The notes beneath the pieces were generated by a model, which made no database searches, was not told the DNA's origin, and saw only the letters and a program-made list of their open reading frames with translations. DNA of 64,000 nt from Aphanomyces cochlioides (Eukaryota > Oomycota > Saprolegniomycetes > Saprolegniales > Verrucalvaceae): positions 744,001 to 808,000 of the forward strand of contig JAHQRK010000025.1 in NCBI GenBank assembly GCA_019828595.1, read 5' to 3'. Positions 32,300 to 43,616 of the stretch are shown in pieces. Each line of letters starts with the position of its first letter. Within the stretch, counting starts at the first letter, position 1. Made by a program: the position numbers and the translations under genes.

Positions 32300-32959
32300 T
32301 TGATGTGGATTGTTTCCCAGCCCGTCCAATTCATTTCTTTGAAAGGATTCATGTGGGAAAACAACGATTTAAGACATCAATTTATGACTTCAGCGCTGGA
32401 AAAATCAAGTTTGGACCGTTTTGGTATGAAAGAGATGAATGGTTCCAAGTGGAAAATCAGAGGACGATTCTACCATCGCATGAAATTGGTACGGTTGGAC
32501 TTTTATCGACCAAGTCGCGTTGGAAATCAAGGTTTGGATGTGGACAATCTGCATAGATTTATCAACGGATTTCGTACAAGTCTTGTCGACGATGTCAAAA
32601 CACTGAGGTTTCTTGGTGTTGAACATGTTGGTCATAGCAATACTTGGACAACACTTGTGCCGTTGTTAAAGCAATCTAACGTGGAGAGATTTACCCTGGG
32701 AAACAGTACAATGAAAAAGAATGAGGCAAATCAAGTAGCAGAACTACTTTGTCATCTCCCGGCGCTTCAAGAATTGCAATTGCGCGCTCCGTATGACACG
32801 TTGGTATAGTTTATCGACACAGTTTTGCTTACGGTGACACCTATTTCGACAGCATTTTCAGTGTCTTGTCCTGCGAAATGGTATTCTCAAAAGGAATGCG
32901 AGGGATTGCAGGCGATGACACGCCAGCGGTCCATTAGCCTTGTCAAGAAAAATCTATGA
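32300..32959 (+). pseudogene. FLR-family gene, 5'-truncated, nonsense
   Basis: Opens at WIVSQPVQFISLKGFMWE, the equivalent of the DLLQWI/FTWES region, and continues through LEKSSLDRF, VDNLHRFINGF and LLCHLPALQELQL. TAG at 32807-32809 stands where the relative at 30893 has leucine (TTG to TAG). The same frame then continues FIDTVLLTVTPI to RSISLVKKNL and a stop at 32957-32959. The first 60 percent of a family gene is missing. Confidence 0.8.
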
Positions 32960-33207
32960 CTTGATGTACCCCCCCCCTTGGCGTCCTGCTATTATCTCGG
33001 GGTCACTAGAACATCTCTGGCAATCGAAATACAGCTCAAGAGGAATCTACAAATGATAGTTCTCTGTCAATTTACATCGATAGTTATTTGAGATTGTTTC
33101 ATGCTTTCTGTCTTCATCTATAAACTGATATATACCCAGGCATGTTGGCTTCAAGACTTCATATTGTAGCTTGATAACACGGTCGTGAATCGATAAATTG
33201 GTAGTTT

Positions 33208-33640
33208 TCAAATTGTAAACAACCCCAATATCTGAGATAAATTGAGTTTTGTCAATTCATGACGGAGACAAGTCTCTGCGAATTCCTCTGACGAACCGCA
33301 AATGAAAATGTGGTTCATGGTAGCTGGAGCGGCTCGTATAAAGGCCATCGTGGCCTTTATACCAGCATAACCCAAGCGATTCGCTTCCAAGTTGATTTTC
33401 TTTAGCGATCTCATACATCGAACTCCTTCCGGCAAGAGAATCGCTTCGCGGTCTCTCATTCGGTTCCATTCCAAGTTCAATTCTTCCTCATGCGACTGTT
33501 GTAAATATGGAATGAGCATCTCCTAGATCACACAATTGGCAAAACTACCGTCGCCATTCAGCTGAAGTTTTTTTACGTTGGAGTTGAGCAAAAATTGAAA
33601 GAATGCTGCACACACAAGAACCTGCATTCCAACTTATGCA
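33208..33640 (-). pseudogene. FLR-family relic (C-terminal block)
   Basis: Reads FQFLLNSNVKKLQLNG, then a TAG at 33523-33525 in place of the tryptophan of NCVIWEMLIPY, then EMLIPYLQQSHEEELNLEWN, LGYAGIKATMAFIRAAPATM and a decayed end. It is a tandem relative of 34148-35472: the 3' flanks (33050-33200 and 33940-34080) also resemble one another. Confidence 0.7.
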
Positions 33641-34147
33641 ACCAGCCTCCGTTCTTGAGAGCTTCAAGACCGCCAGAATATGACAAGCTAGGCTTCATCC
33701 CTCAACTCCCACAATTACTCTTGGATGGCTTTTCGTTTGAATTCTTCTACAAAAAAGCACGGTCGAGTTGCAATGTCGAAAGCACTAGAGACAATACGAC
33801 AGAATTCTTCACGACAGAATACGACTACTCGAGATTGCATTCTTGTGGTGAATATTGGAGGTTTTTCGAGGATGAGCCATTAACTTGGATCCACTGGAAA
33901 TATCTGTTGTAATTGCATCAGCTCAAGTCAATTCTACTGACACTTTCAATTTTTATCGATAGTTGTTGTGCCTCTGAGATAGTCTAGAAACTGATAAATA
34001 TCCAAGCTTCATGCCTTCAAGACTTCATATTGTGCCAGAAAAGTCGGAAAAGTCGACGAAAAAGCTTATACATTGTCAGTTGTCATACTGAAAATTGGCT
34101 ATTCACAGATTGGGCTCGTTGTCAGACTGTAAGAAGTAACGATCGAC
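33641..34147. other. Intergenic, duplicated flank
   Basis: No gene. 33940-34080 resembles 33050-33200 (shared CTTCAAGACTTCATATTGT), the sign of a tandem duplication with the neighbouring FLR copies. Confidence 0.4.
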
Positions 34148-35472
34148 TCAATCATTTCTCTGATATGTAAAGAGATCAATCGTCTTTTTGTTGGCCAACT
34201 CAAGCAATGCATTGCATCCATGAGGGAGAGATATCGCAGCCAGTTGCTCTTGGAGCGGCAGATGGAAATATGCTTCACACTACCTGGGGCGGTTGCAATG
34301 ATTGCCTTTATACCAGCATAACCCAAGCAATTCCCTTCCAAGATGATATTCTTGAGAGAGCCCATCAAATTGATTCCTTCAGCCAAGCGAATCGCTTCGT
34401 GGTCTCTCATGCGGTTGCATGCCAAGTCTAATTCTTCCAAATGCGACTGCTGAAAATACGGAATGAGCATCTCCCAGATCACACAATTCGCAAAAATACC
34501 CTCACCGAGCAGCTGCAGTTTCTTCACTTTGGGGCTGAGCAAATATCGAAAGAAAGTTTGACAGAGTCCACTCAAATCTGTGGCAATTTGGTCTAGGTTC
34601 AGGTTTTCCAAAGGCACAATACCTGTTTCAACACCAAACCCCTTGGGGCTGTAAAATTGTAACCTCAATGCAGAGTTTTTATACCCACAGGATCCTTCGA
34701 AGAAAACGTCAGCTGCCTCATTGCCGAAAATCGCGAACTCCTCCACATTTGCACTATTGAGTAGGGCCGACGCAACTTGATCCCGCAAGGAAAAGTCTTA
34801 CCATGCAAAGTCCGCCATGCAAAAGTCTTGAATAGACTGCCGTGTGATCCACTGGACAAGATCATTCGCCATAGATGTTGTGATCGTACAACGTTCAGCT
34901 TGATCTTTAGAGGTATCTATATTCAGGTTTGTCAGTGTGGAGCTCATTGCGGCAAATTTGAAGATAGCTGAAGTCAAGGCTGCGTTGCATTTGCTCCAAG
35001 TCAAGCAAACCAAGTACTTGTAATGCTGTAAATTGTCAATCAGCAACGATACATCACTCTTGGGAATGTGAGATATTGAACCCTGCAGCTCTGCCAATTG
35101 AAAGTTCGTCCACTGCGTCAACCATTCAAATTTTGTCTTCTTGTCATTGTTTGATCGATGCCATTTAATACGGGTCGATTCATCCGTGTATTGCCGTAGC
35201 CACATCGGATCGACAGTTTCGACCACGTGGATAAATGAATAATATTTCGCGATGCATACGACATGGGAACGAGAGGGTTCACCCAATTTGGACAAGTATA
35301 AATGCGGCCACAAGCTGCGTGGATTCTTCTTGAGGTGTTGCAGTTGCTACAGGTGTTCTAGTGGCCCCAAGACATGAGCAGGATGCAATGCCTTCAAAAA
35401 CAACTCCAATACACACCATTCAGGGATGAAGAACGCAATGTTGACCAAAATGTCCAAAGGAAGTTGTAACAT
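34148..35472 (-). pseudogene. FLR-family gene, two nonsense codons and a frameshift
   Basis: From ATG 35472 the frame reads MLQLPLDILVNIAFFIPEWC and LGPLEHL, then TAG at 35347-35349 replaces the tryptophan of EHLWQL. It continues in frame through WLRQYTDEST, IFKFAAMSSTL, TITTSMANDLVQWITRQSIQ and FAW, where TAA at 34798-34800 replaces Glu (family WES/WED). It continues in frame again through FSLRDQVASALL, LENLNLDQI, VIWEMLIPYFQQSHLEELDL and IKAIIATAPGSVKHISI. A shift near 34240 moves the true end (NALLELANKKTIDLF) to a frame stopping at 34148-34150. Otherwise complete. Confidence 0.85.
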
Positions 35473-35769
35473 CGCTCGCTTCTTCTCTTCACTTGGCAGA
35501 AATAAAAATGAAACGGGCCATGAATTCTTTCACATGGTCTCTTTGGTGCTTTTGATAGCTCACGTGACACATTTCACCTTGTCCCAACTCCCGAATTTTG
35601 AATTGACAAAAGTTTACATCTTCTCTGAACCAAAGGGCTGAAGAGAACACCAACATAGACATTTCCTGAAGTGAAGAAGTTCGTGATCAGCTCATTTAGC
35701 ACTTTAACGAGCAATTTGTCTATCCTACTAACTGTAATGAATGTATGTTCCATCAATGCACTACGACAT

Positions 35770-36705
35770 GATGAACTCAGGAGGACCCAAAATTGTCACA
35801 CACCTTTTGCTGAATGCCACACAAAAATATATTAAAAACACAGAAAATAATCTAACGGTCACACACGTTTGAATTAACAACACACAATGAAACTAACAAA
35901 ATTTCTGAATAACACATTATGGCGTCTGAATGACACCTGAACAGCACAAGGAAGAGAAAATTGGGATTGGGAAGTATCCTACATGTAGTATGACACTATT
36001 AATAGTAGTACTCCACACCTAACTGGGTCTCCTCGGGGTTTTTGCAGTTAACAGCACCAACTTGACACGAAAGCTACACGCGAGTGTCCCAAACACACGC
36101 CACAAGATGCATCTCCACGTTCTTCTCGTCGCATGTGCTGCGACTTGGCACGTGCATATCTCGACCCGATGAAGACGCCCACTCGCCACGTCTGGCACGT
36201 TGAAAGGTGTCATGGTAGTGTAGTGGACCAAGCACCAACTTGAAAGGAAAGCTATGCGTACCCGCGATGTTAACAATTGTAAAACCCCTTTCACGGAGAA
36301 GTTCACCGGTGGGGTGAGGGCCAGGCATTGCAAAAGAAAACCTGGACGACAATTGTACGGCATGCAACTTGGGAAATTTCCCTACAACATTATTACACTA
36401 GTGCAATAATGTTTTAAACTTGGAAAATTTCCCAAGTTTAAAATGTCAAGGAAGGTGTCGTCTGAGTTTAGGGCCAGGAGAAGAACTTGAATAAGGTGGG
36501 AGGTCACGCATTGACAGCGGGTCGTTTGAGGCTCGCTTGCTACTTGGCCAAATCAGCCGAGCAGGTGTTGCGTTTGGTGGAGAGAGACGAAGGATAAGGA
36601 GAACTCGGTGGGTCGTGACGTCGTCGTCTGTTTTTATTATATTGTTGTGTGGCGTTCAGCAAAAGGTGTGTGACAAAATTTGGGTCTCTTTGATGAGTTC
36701 AATAT
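35770..36705 (-). mobile_element. TIR element R2, longer copy
   Basis: Both ends carry the same inverted terminus of about 42 bp: left 35787-35830 (GGACCCAAAATTGTCACACA), right about 36650-36690 (reverse complement, GTGTGACAAAATTTGGG). The similarity extends weakly outward. Internally 36450-36625 and 35785-35890 match 18190-18475 in reverse. About 560 bases between them are absent from that copy. No transposase. 36367-36440 contains palindromes (AACATTATT ... AATAATGTT; CTTGGGAAATTTCC ... GGAAAATTTCCCAAG). Non-autonomous DNA element. Confidence 0.65.
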
Positions 36706-37027
36706 TCCGGATAAATAACCGGAAATCGACAAAAAATCAGAATTATTTTTGGAATTAATAATTGATTTTTGAACATTTTACCAATCATGTTCTGCCAGAA
36801 AGGATAAGAAGATCTTCCATGAAGAAAGCTGGGCTCTTGAATGGCAAAGCTTCAATGCAATAAGCCAGCCGTGAGCTATTCTTCCCATCGTTGAGATTAG
36901 CGTCGCCAAACGAGATTCGAAGATTTTCAGTCTCCGTCAACGTTTTTGGGATGATATAGGCTTTGGCCCACGAAGCTCACGGAAGCTTGCACATTGATGA
37001 AATAAATTCTTTTAGTAATATGGATTA

Positions 37028-38816
37028 CAGTGATCCGGGAAATATAAGACCATCGACAAACCCTACCCCATTTTCTAACCCTCGAATTTAATAATATAAA
37101 ATTTAACAATAGATAGATATGACAGGTTGTCAAACATCGCTTCATGGCCATAACGTTTCTGACCGATGTCAGAAAACAGCGAGAAGTTGAGCAAACTGCG
37201 ACGCTCTTACACCGCGTCGTACAAGCTGAAGGTTCTACTTGCCGTCGAAGAACAAGGACTAGAAACTGTGGTTGAAACAACTGGAATCTCCAAAGAAACG
37301 ATACGCAAATGGAATGCGACAGTGTTGAATTCCCTTCAACCACAAGCCAAAAGGACTCCAGGAGCTGGAAGACCGTGTATTCTCCCACAGCCCCAAGTAA
37401 GGAAAATAATATATTGTATTATTGTATCTTTATTGACTGCATAGTGTCTTCTCGAGTTCATGGTCTACTTAAGAGAGAAGAGAAGACAATTGAGCACCTT
37501 TCACATGATGCAGTATCTTAAGTCGCACCACCAAGAGTGGTTGCAAAACTACATCGCTTCCTGCGAGTGTGTTGGCGATCCTTACAAAAATGTGGGATCT
37601 CTTTGCAGAGATTTTGCTCTACACAACAACTTCTCATGGCGGCGTGCTGCGACGTCATCATTCCCGTTGTCGCGTGATGAGCTCCGAGATTTAAAGGTGA
37701 AATTCTGTTCCGAATTCTGGAACAATTATCGGTACATTACGAGTGAAAATATCATTAACGTAGATGAAACGGGTATCTTCTACGATACCCCTCCTCGCTA
37801 TCGTTGGACCCAAATTGGCCAAGACACTTCATTAGACTCGAGTGAGAAGTCGTCCTCACGATTGACAGCAGTGCTATCAGCCCGCAGTAACGGTAGTATT
37901 TAGTGTCACAACATTATATTTTTACTAACACTAATTACAGGAGAAAAACTCCCCATACTCTTCATCATCAAGGGTGAAAAGGGAGGTTATATTGAACAAG
38001 ATGAACTCCAAGATTATCCTCAACCCCATGCGTATTTTGTTCAGAAGAAAGCATGGATGGACGCTGAAGGATGGAAATATTTCTTGTCTGATTTTATGAG
38101 GTACATAGACGGAGCTATACATATATTTACACTATTTAGATCTGAAGTGCGAGGCCCAACACTATTTGTTGTTGACAATTTTGCTGCTCATGTGAGTGAT
38201 CAAAGTTACTCTATTGTGGAGGAGGAGCTGAGCTCATACCTTTGTCCTCTCCCCAAGAATTGCACATCTGTATTGCAACCTCTTGGCGTGGGCGCGATGG
38301 GCCCTTTCAAAAGTGTGTTGCGCCGAATGTGGCTTGCTGAGACGACCACTCAGCGAACAGCCAAAGAAAAGCGAATGGCGACAATTAATAGGGCGATTGC
38401 GGCTTGGGAGGCAATCACTCCCGAAACAATAAGATCTAGCTTTAGAAAAGCGTTGCCAAAAGTTCATTGAATCAATACACTGTGTGCATTTCGTGTTGCA
38501 TTGCGACGGCTTGTTCATTGAGACATCTTCGAAATGGATGCAGCAAATATAAAATTATAGAGTTTTCCCTATTTCTTCAAAAATCCGATGACTTCGGATC
38601 GGTTGCATGACAAACTGTGTAATTTGTAAACTCTAGCAAGTTTCAAAGTATATGAAGTCTTACAATCTTGTTCAATACAGATTTCGTACTCATTTCTAAA
38701 TTGCACTATTCAATTTGAAGTGGTACAATTTATTGCAGTACATGGAGTCCATGTTGAGGCTGAAATTGACCAATCAGCGAAGAATCGCCCATGGTCTTAT
38801 ATTTCCCGGATCACTG
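37028..38816 (+). mobile_element. pogo-like Tc1/mariner transposon with TA duplication
   Basis: 1789 bp, flanked by TA at 37026-37027 and 38817-38818. Perfect 26-bp terminal inverted repeats at 37028-37053 and 38791-38816, beginning CAGTGATCCGGGAAATATAA. The CAGT start and TA duplication are typical of pogo/Tigger-type elements. It contains one transposase gene with two short introns. Identical termini suggest a fairly recent insertion. Confidence 0.93.
37166..38470 (+). CDS. pogo-like DDE transposase, three exons
   Basis: ATG 37166; exon 1 to 37396, intron 37397-37444 (GTAAGG ... CATAG), exon 2 37445-37892, intron 37893-37940 (GTAGTA ... TTACAG), exon 3 37941-38470 with stop. Both introns are 48 nt, and the joined frame of about 402 residues has no lesion. 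N-terminal helix-turn-helix: RRSYTASYKLKVLLAVEEQG, then ISKETIRKWN. A second DNA-binding (CENPB-type) region covers KSHHQEWLQNYIAS. The DDE_1 core has Asp in NVDETGIFYDTPP and in LFVVDNFAAH. The third acidic position, normally QPLD in the family, reads QPLGVGAMGPFK here, so a catalytic Asp appears replaced by Gly. The enzyme may thus be inactive despite an open frame. Confidence 0.88.
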
Positions 38817-38818
38817 TA

Positions 38819-40026
38819 GTTCATGTTTCTGCGTTTACCACCTATCTATGAGGCTACCACGTCCAAAGTGCGCAGAACGAATTTCAACTCGATTTATTGT
38901 TATGAATGAATGTCATTTATTCAAAGCGGATAGAGCCGTGTCTCAAATTGTGCTATCAATTTGTTTGCACGTTTATGTGGTTGCCAGGATAAAGTGGTCT
39001 TGGATCAAATGCGTTGACTTCTGGTCTGCTTGGCACAAAGAAATGAAGAAGAGTAAAAAAGTCCTCCAAGGCCGTTTTTCACATGGGACTCCACATCCAA
39101 AACGACCATGTGGAAGAACGACACAGAATGTTCGACGCTAAATTAGCAATCATGATCTGATAATGGGTTGCATCAAGGTAGCAAAGGTACAAACCGTGAG
39201 TGGGCAGAACTACTATCTCAATAGATTAGGCGTTTCTGCAACAGAGAAGAAGAGATTTAAGATCAAGACTGTTTGTCCATGGCATCGCGAAGCAGAGACG
39301 ATAAACCATTAAATAGTTCGCCGACATAGAAAACTTTACGGCGGGTAAAACCGCAATAATGCCCGTTGTGCAAGTTGTGCAAGTTTACGATCAAATTTAG
39401 TAAGCATTATCCGTAACGGCGCACGAATCAGATGCAGATTGCTAACTTGATGAAACTGAAAGTCAAAAAGATATTTTGATGACTATAATCGCCGTTGTCG
39501 TGCTTGTGAAGATTGCAATCAAGGAGAGACAATAATGCAGCCCAAGGTGACAACACTGCATTACAAAAGCGAGGGGAGAAACTTCGAGCGTGCACTTAAG
39601 TTGACATTTTAGTCTGTCAGCCTCTAGGGTCTTCCATCAAAAGAGGGCAATTGGTCGTATTAAACCCAAGCTTACCTCCGAAGCACTGCATTTAGACGCC
39701 TCTAACCCGTCAACTCAAGATGTCGTTGGTCATTTGATACCCTTTGTGTTGGGGAGCGCAATGAGGAATAAACTATTGCATGAATTCAGCTGCATACAAA
39801 ACCGCTGCACCAATATCTCAACTTGGATATTCATGGCTTCTGGGTCCTTGATGTTCTTCTGAATCCAAAGCTCATCGAATTCTGAGGATTGGTTGAAAAT
39901 TAATAGTTCATATGAGGTCGGGAGGAGCGGCGCTTTTTATTTATTCTATCCAAGATCATTCTTATCACAAATTTCTTCTCGAGGTCCTTTCGATTGTCAT
40001 CTACAGCTCGCACCAAAGGGAGTTAA
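38819..40026. other. No supported gene
   Basis: A plus frame at 38791-39141 starts inside the transposon end and has no domain. The remainder has only short frames. 39890-40026 may hold decayed upstream exons of the SET gene. Confidence 0.35.
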
Positions 40027-40794
40027 ACTTATGCTGCTTCCTCCAACATTTTCCTGTCACTTCAATCGGCTGATGTTCCCATTATCGCCATTCAAAACTA
40101 TATTGAGAAGCACGGCCCAGCAGTTTTTGTCATTGTCACGTACAAGATCAAGCGAAACATTTGCGAACGATTGAAGACAAAAGTGAAAAATGCAATGCAG
40201 GGCTATCACAAACTTGAGTACAACACGCGTGCGATATACACAAGAAGAGTGTCGAGTGCTCCATGCCGTTGCAAATCTATCTGTTGCGAAAAATGCTCGA
40301 ACCGTTTGGAGAAGATCGAGTGTCTCGATTCCACATGCGCCGTGAAACCCCAATTCTGCCGCAATCGACCTATTCAACGCGAAATCATTGGACCCATTGA
40401 AAAAAGATCTTGGAATGGCGAGTATGGGATATATGCAACCAAACGAATCGGAACGTTTTTGATCGAATATGTCGGCGAAGTCATTGCCAAGCAAGAATGG
40501 GATGCTAGAGCTCAAGCGCACCGTGACTTGTACGTCGTGACTGTCAACAAGAATACTTGGATTGATGCATATTCGGTCGGAAATGACTCGCGATTTGTCA
40601 ATCACTCTTGTACGCCAAATGCTCAGCTTGAAGAATGGTCCGTCTCGGGCTAGATTCGAATTGGAATCTTTGCAACCGAAGTGATTCGACGCGGGGAGCA
40701 AGTGACCTTCGACTACGGTGTCACGTATGGTTTCAAGAAATGCTTGTGTGAATCATGTCAAGCTCTCCGGAATAGCTGCATTACAGAAGGATAA
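40027..40794 (+). pseudogene. SET-domain (histone lysine methyltransferase-like) gene, one nonsense codon
   Basis: An open frame from 40027 reads SADVPIIAIQNYIEKHGPA, then the AWS-like cysteine cluster (CRCKSICCEKCSNRLEKIEC, FCRNRPIQ). The SET core follows: NGEYGIYATKRIGTFLIEYV, DLYVVTVNKNTWIDA and the cofactor-binding RFVNHSCTPNAQ. TAG at 40651-40653 interrupts at WSVSG-stop-IRIGIFAT. The same frame continues GEQVTFDYGVTYGF and post-SET CLCESCQ to the stop at 40792-40794. AWS-SET-postSET order is that of H3K36-type methyltransferases. There is no in-frame ATG before 40195, so a 5' exon is missing or lost. Probable pseudogene, although a single-base error would restore the 3' part. Confidence 0.8.
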
Positions 40795-40815
40795 ACGATT
40801 TCAATAAAATTTCAT

Positions 40816-41395
40816 TTGATTTCAGTATACTCATCAAATGTGCCAAATCAAACAAGTAAACAATGACTGAGTTTACTGTGTTTGTTTGATTAGTTGAATA
40901 GACTTGATTTCAGTATACTCATCAAATGTGCCAAATCAAACAAGCGAATAATGACTGCTTTATTTGATTTGTCATGTGAGAAAAGAAATTTACGTAGCAG
41001 TCAATCATTTTGTTTTGATGGTTCCAAATCCAAGCCATCACCCACACAGACTCGCGACTGGCCGCCCTGTCATAAAATATAACAGACGCAATATCTATAG
41101 AGAACTTCAGAAGCGATACCCTCCTATCATTGATTGCTCAATTTGAAGTAAAGTCTCGATTTTGTTTGCTTTAGACCTGTATAAATTATTATACTGTATA
41201 TCTCGCTATTAAATTCAAAAGTCAAAATTAAATTCAAAAGTCAAAATATAGATTCAAAGAGGAAACATTCAAAACACATATTCCGTCCCATAGATATTTT
41301 TCTCACATGACAAATCAAGTAAAGTGAGTTTACTGTGTTTGTTTGATTACTTGAATAGACTTGATTTCAGTATACTCATCAAATGTGCCAGATCA
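40816..41395. repeat. Direct and inverted repeat cluster (MITE-like)
   Basis: CTTGATTTCAGTATACTCAT and the following ATCAAATGTGCCA occur near 40816, 40903 and 41360. A longer unit starting GAGTTTACTGTGTTTGTTTG is shared by 40869-40933 and 41330-41393. TTGATTTGTCATGTGAGAAA (about 40966-40985) recurs inverted at about 41303-41322. No gene. Confidence 0.65.
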
Positions 41396-41474
41396 ATCTA
41401 AAATGAAGTGAGAGACACAAAAGATCGAGATCAATGAGATCGTCGGTGCATGAGGCCATGTATTAGCAAAAGGA

Positions 41475-43284
41475 TTATACAACTGGGTCAGACGATATAT
41501 CCAAAATGCTCTTCAAAGTCGTTCCACTTGAAGAAACTGCGTTGATTTTGCATTTGATGAAGTCGCAGTAGCCGCGCATATGCTTGACTTGCTTGTTTCG
41601 CTTGAGATTATTTAACAACTCCTCCAACAGCGATACGGCGCAAGCCTCCTCCATACCTTCAGCCATTAGTTGTTCGATTGCTGTATACAATGGTTTTCTT
41701 CGTTGAAAGAACGTGCGCTCTACGTCAGTAGAGCGCCATTTTGCACCATGTTGCAGTTCGAGGTCCTTCAGAGCAGGGGCTCCATTGAGGCCAATTTGAT
41801 ATTCCTTCCAAGCAAGACGAACAGTATCGATTGACCTGGACATGGTTAGACCACGCACGATGCTTTTAGGTGAGGGTGCTACAAGAAAGGTCGACTGAGT
41901 TATGACAGCCGAGCAGTCATTTGTGAATTGTTGATTGGTAGGCGCCGCTGCCAATCCATCAATTGCTTGCTGAAGTGCCCCCACAACTTGCTGTCGAACG
42001 AGGTTGGTGTTGTCGCAACATTTGCTGACCATGTTTTCTACGACTTCTTGAACCTTGCGCAGACCCAATTTGACCTGGGATAATTCACGATGAATGAGAG
42101 CTGTGTCTTGGCGCACATTTTGGAGCGACTCTGCAACTAGTGGCATGGCTTTCTCAACAGCCATGAACTCTGGTGCTACCGCTGTTTCAACCGCCATAAC
42201 CAATTGCTGTTGGAATGAAATACATGCGCTGTTTGTGAATATTGGCATTTGATAGACGGGGTGCTGGTTGTATCCAGGGATTCGAATGAGAAGTGCTGCG
42301 TCTTGGAGTATCACGACACGCATGTACTCCATCAGGCGCAAAAAAACTTTCACCAGCTATGTCTCTTCGCTTGAGATTAATCGCTACACGCGCGGATTCA
42401 ATCCATGGGAACACCATACATTGTAGGTCTTTGGGTACTGCCACCATGGCTCTTTCAACATAGTATCGACGTTTTTCGGGTCCGAAACCGGCTAGCGTTC
42501 GAACTGTTTCCCATTGCACCACGTGATTTGCGTAGGAGCCGTCTCGGGTTCGAGTGGCCCAGTGTCCGTGCTTATCAACCGAATGCCCGCTTGCACCTTC
42601 ATTTTCTGCTGTAACAGCAGCCGATTTTCTTCCTGCTTTCGTCTTGGAGGTTGCCTGAAGCCCAAGAGGTTCGTGCTGTTTCTTTATCGCTTGATACTGG
42701 TGGTAATACTTCATTGGTGTCTTGGGACTCACACCCTTTAATGCATAGATATCGTACCACAATTCTGGATCAGAAAGATCTGGACAAGACTCGCCACCAA
42801 TACGCCAGCGAAACAATAAATACAAACCAAGTGCACCAAAAGGGCAACGGGTCACATCTTTATGACGCATAAATGTTGACTCCTCAACGTTGCCGAACTG
42901 GGTTTTTTTCGACCTTCGCCACACACATCTGAATAAATTGGCCCCAGCGACGCCTTCGTTTTCAAAAACTATGAGACCAATGTTGGAAAGTTTGAGGCGG
43001 CGAATATTATCGCCACGAGTGGCCAGAGCATAAGTCATGAGATTGTTAGCGCGATATTTGAGCCCGACCTCCGTCATTTCAGAAAAGAACTTGTCTGCCA
43101 CTTCTCGAAGCGACGTCTGGTCCTCTGAATCAACCATTGTACCGATTCCGCGGTCTTTGAATGTAGAGTTCTCTTCGTCTACAATGGCCATCTGCTTCAA
43201 CTTCAATAATTCCTTCACAGCTGCGGGGCGAATGGGGACTCTGTCAGTCTGATCTAGCTCGTACTGGACTCCACAAAGGAACAA
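41475..43284 (-). mobile_element. Crypton-like tyrosine recombinase with GCR1_C-type domain
   Basis: Upstream frame (43284 to 42187): an alpha-helical region, then YRANNLMTYALATRGDNIRR with the probable catalytic Arg, KLSNIGLIVFENEG, CPFGALGLYLLFRW, and VDKHGHWATRTRDGSYANHV resembling the H-x-x-R/W ... Tyr end of Crypton-type recombinases. Downstream frame (42353 to 41475): FLRLMEYMRVVILQDAALL, HPVYQMPIF, a coiled coil, then WKEYQIGLNGAPALKDLE, KWRSTD and FFQRRKPLYTAIEQL, the GCR1_C DNA-binding pattern. The two frames join if one A is removed from the A7 run at 42340-42346, so one indel (or a sequencing error) separates it from an intact protein of about 600 residues. No ATG is seen at the start: TGA lies in frame just upstream, so a 5' exon is missing. 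Cryptons move as circles by tyrosine recombination and lack TIRs. Confidence 0.75.
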
Positions 43285-43616
43285 AGGCAGGTTTATTACT
43301 CAGTTGAAAATTCCAAGTCATGATCTTTTCGAGGAAGAGTGCTTCAAAAGGGGAAATCAGACTAGAATAATGTGTGATAATGGAGAATGTGTTCTGCACT
43401 TGCTCAGATCGTTGAGCAACTTGTTAGTGACCCTATGGCCTCTGGTTGCAACAAGACAGGCCTTTGAAATCGCTCAAGGTCGTCCATGGAGCAAGATGGC
43501 CCCCGCAACAACGCAAACAAGTGCCCCCAAGGGTGGCACCGTCACTTGGAGCATGTGGTTGATTCACTCTTCAAATTCCTGGGGCTGCTGCACAGATACG
43601 TGCCGAAGCTGTAATT
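43285..43616. other. Upstream side of the Crypton-like gene
   Basis: Holds only short frames. A first exon of the recombinase could be here on the minus strand but I could not identify one. Confidence 0.3.
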
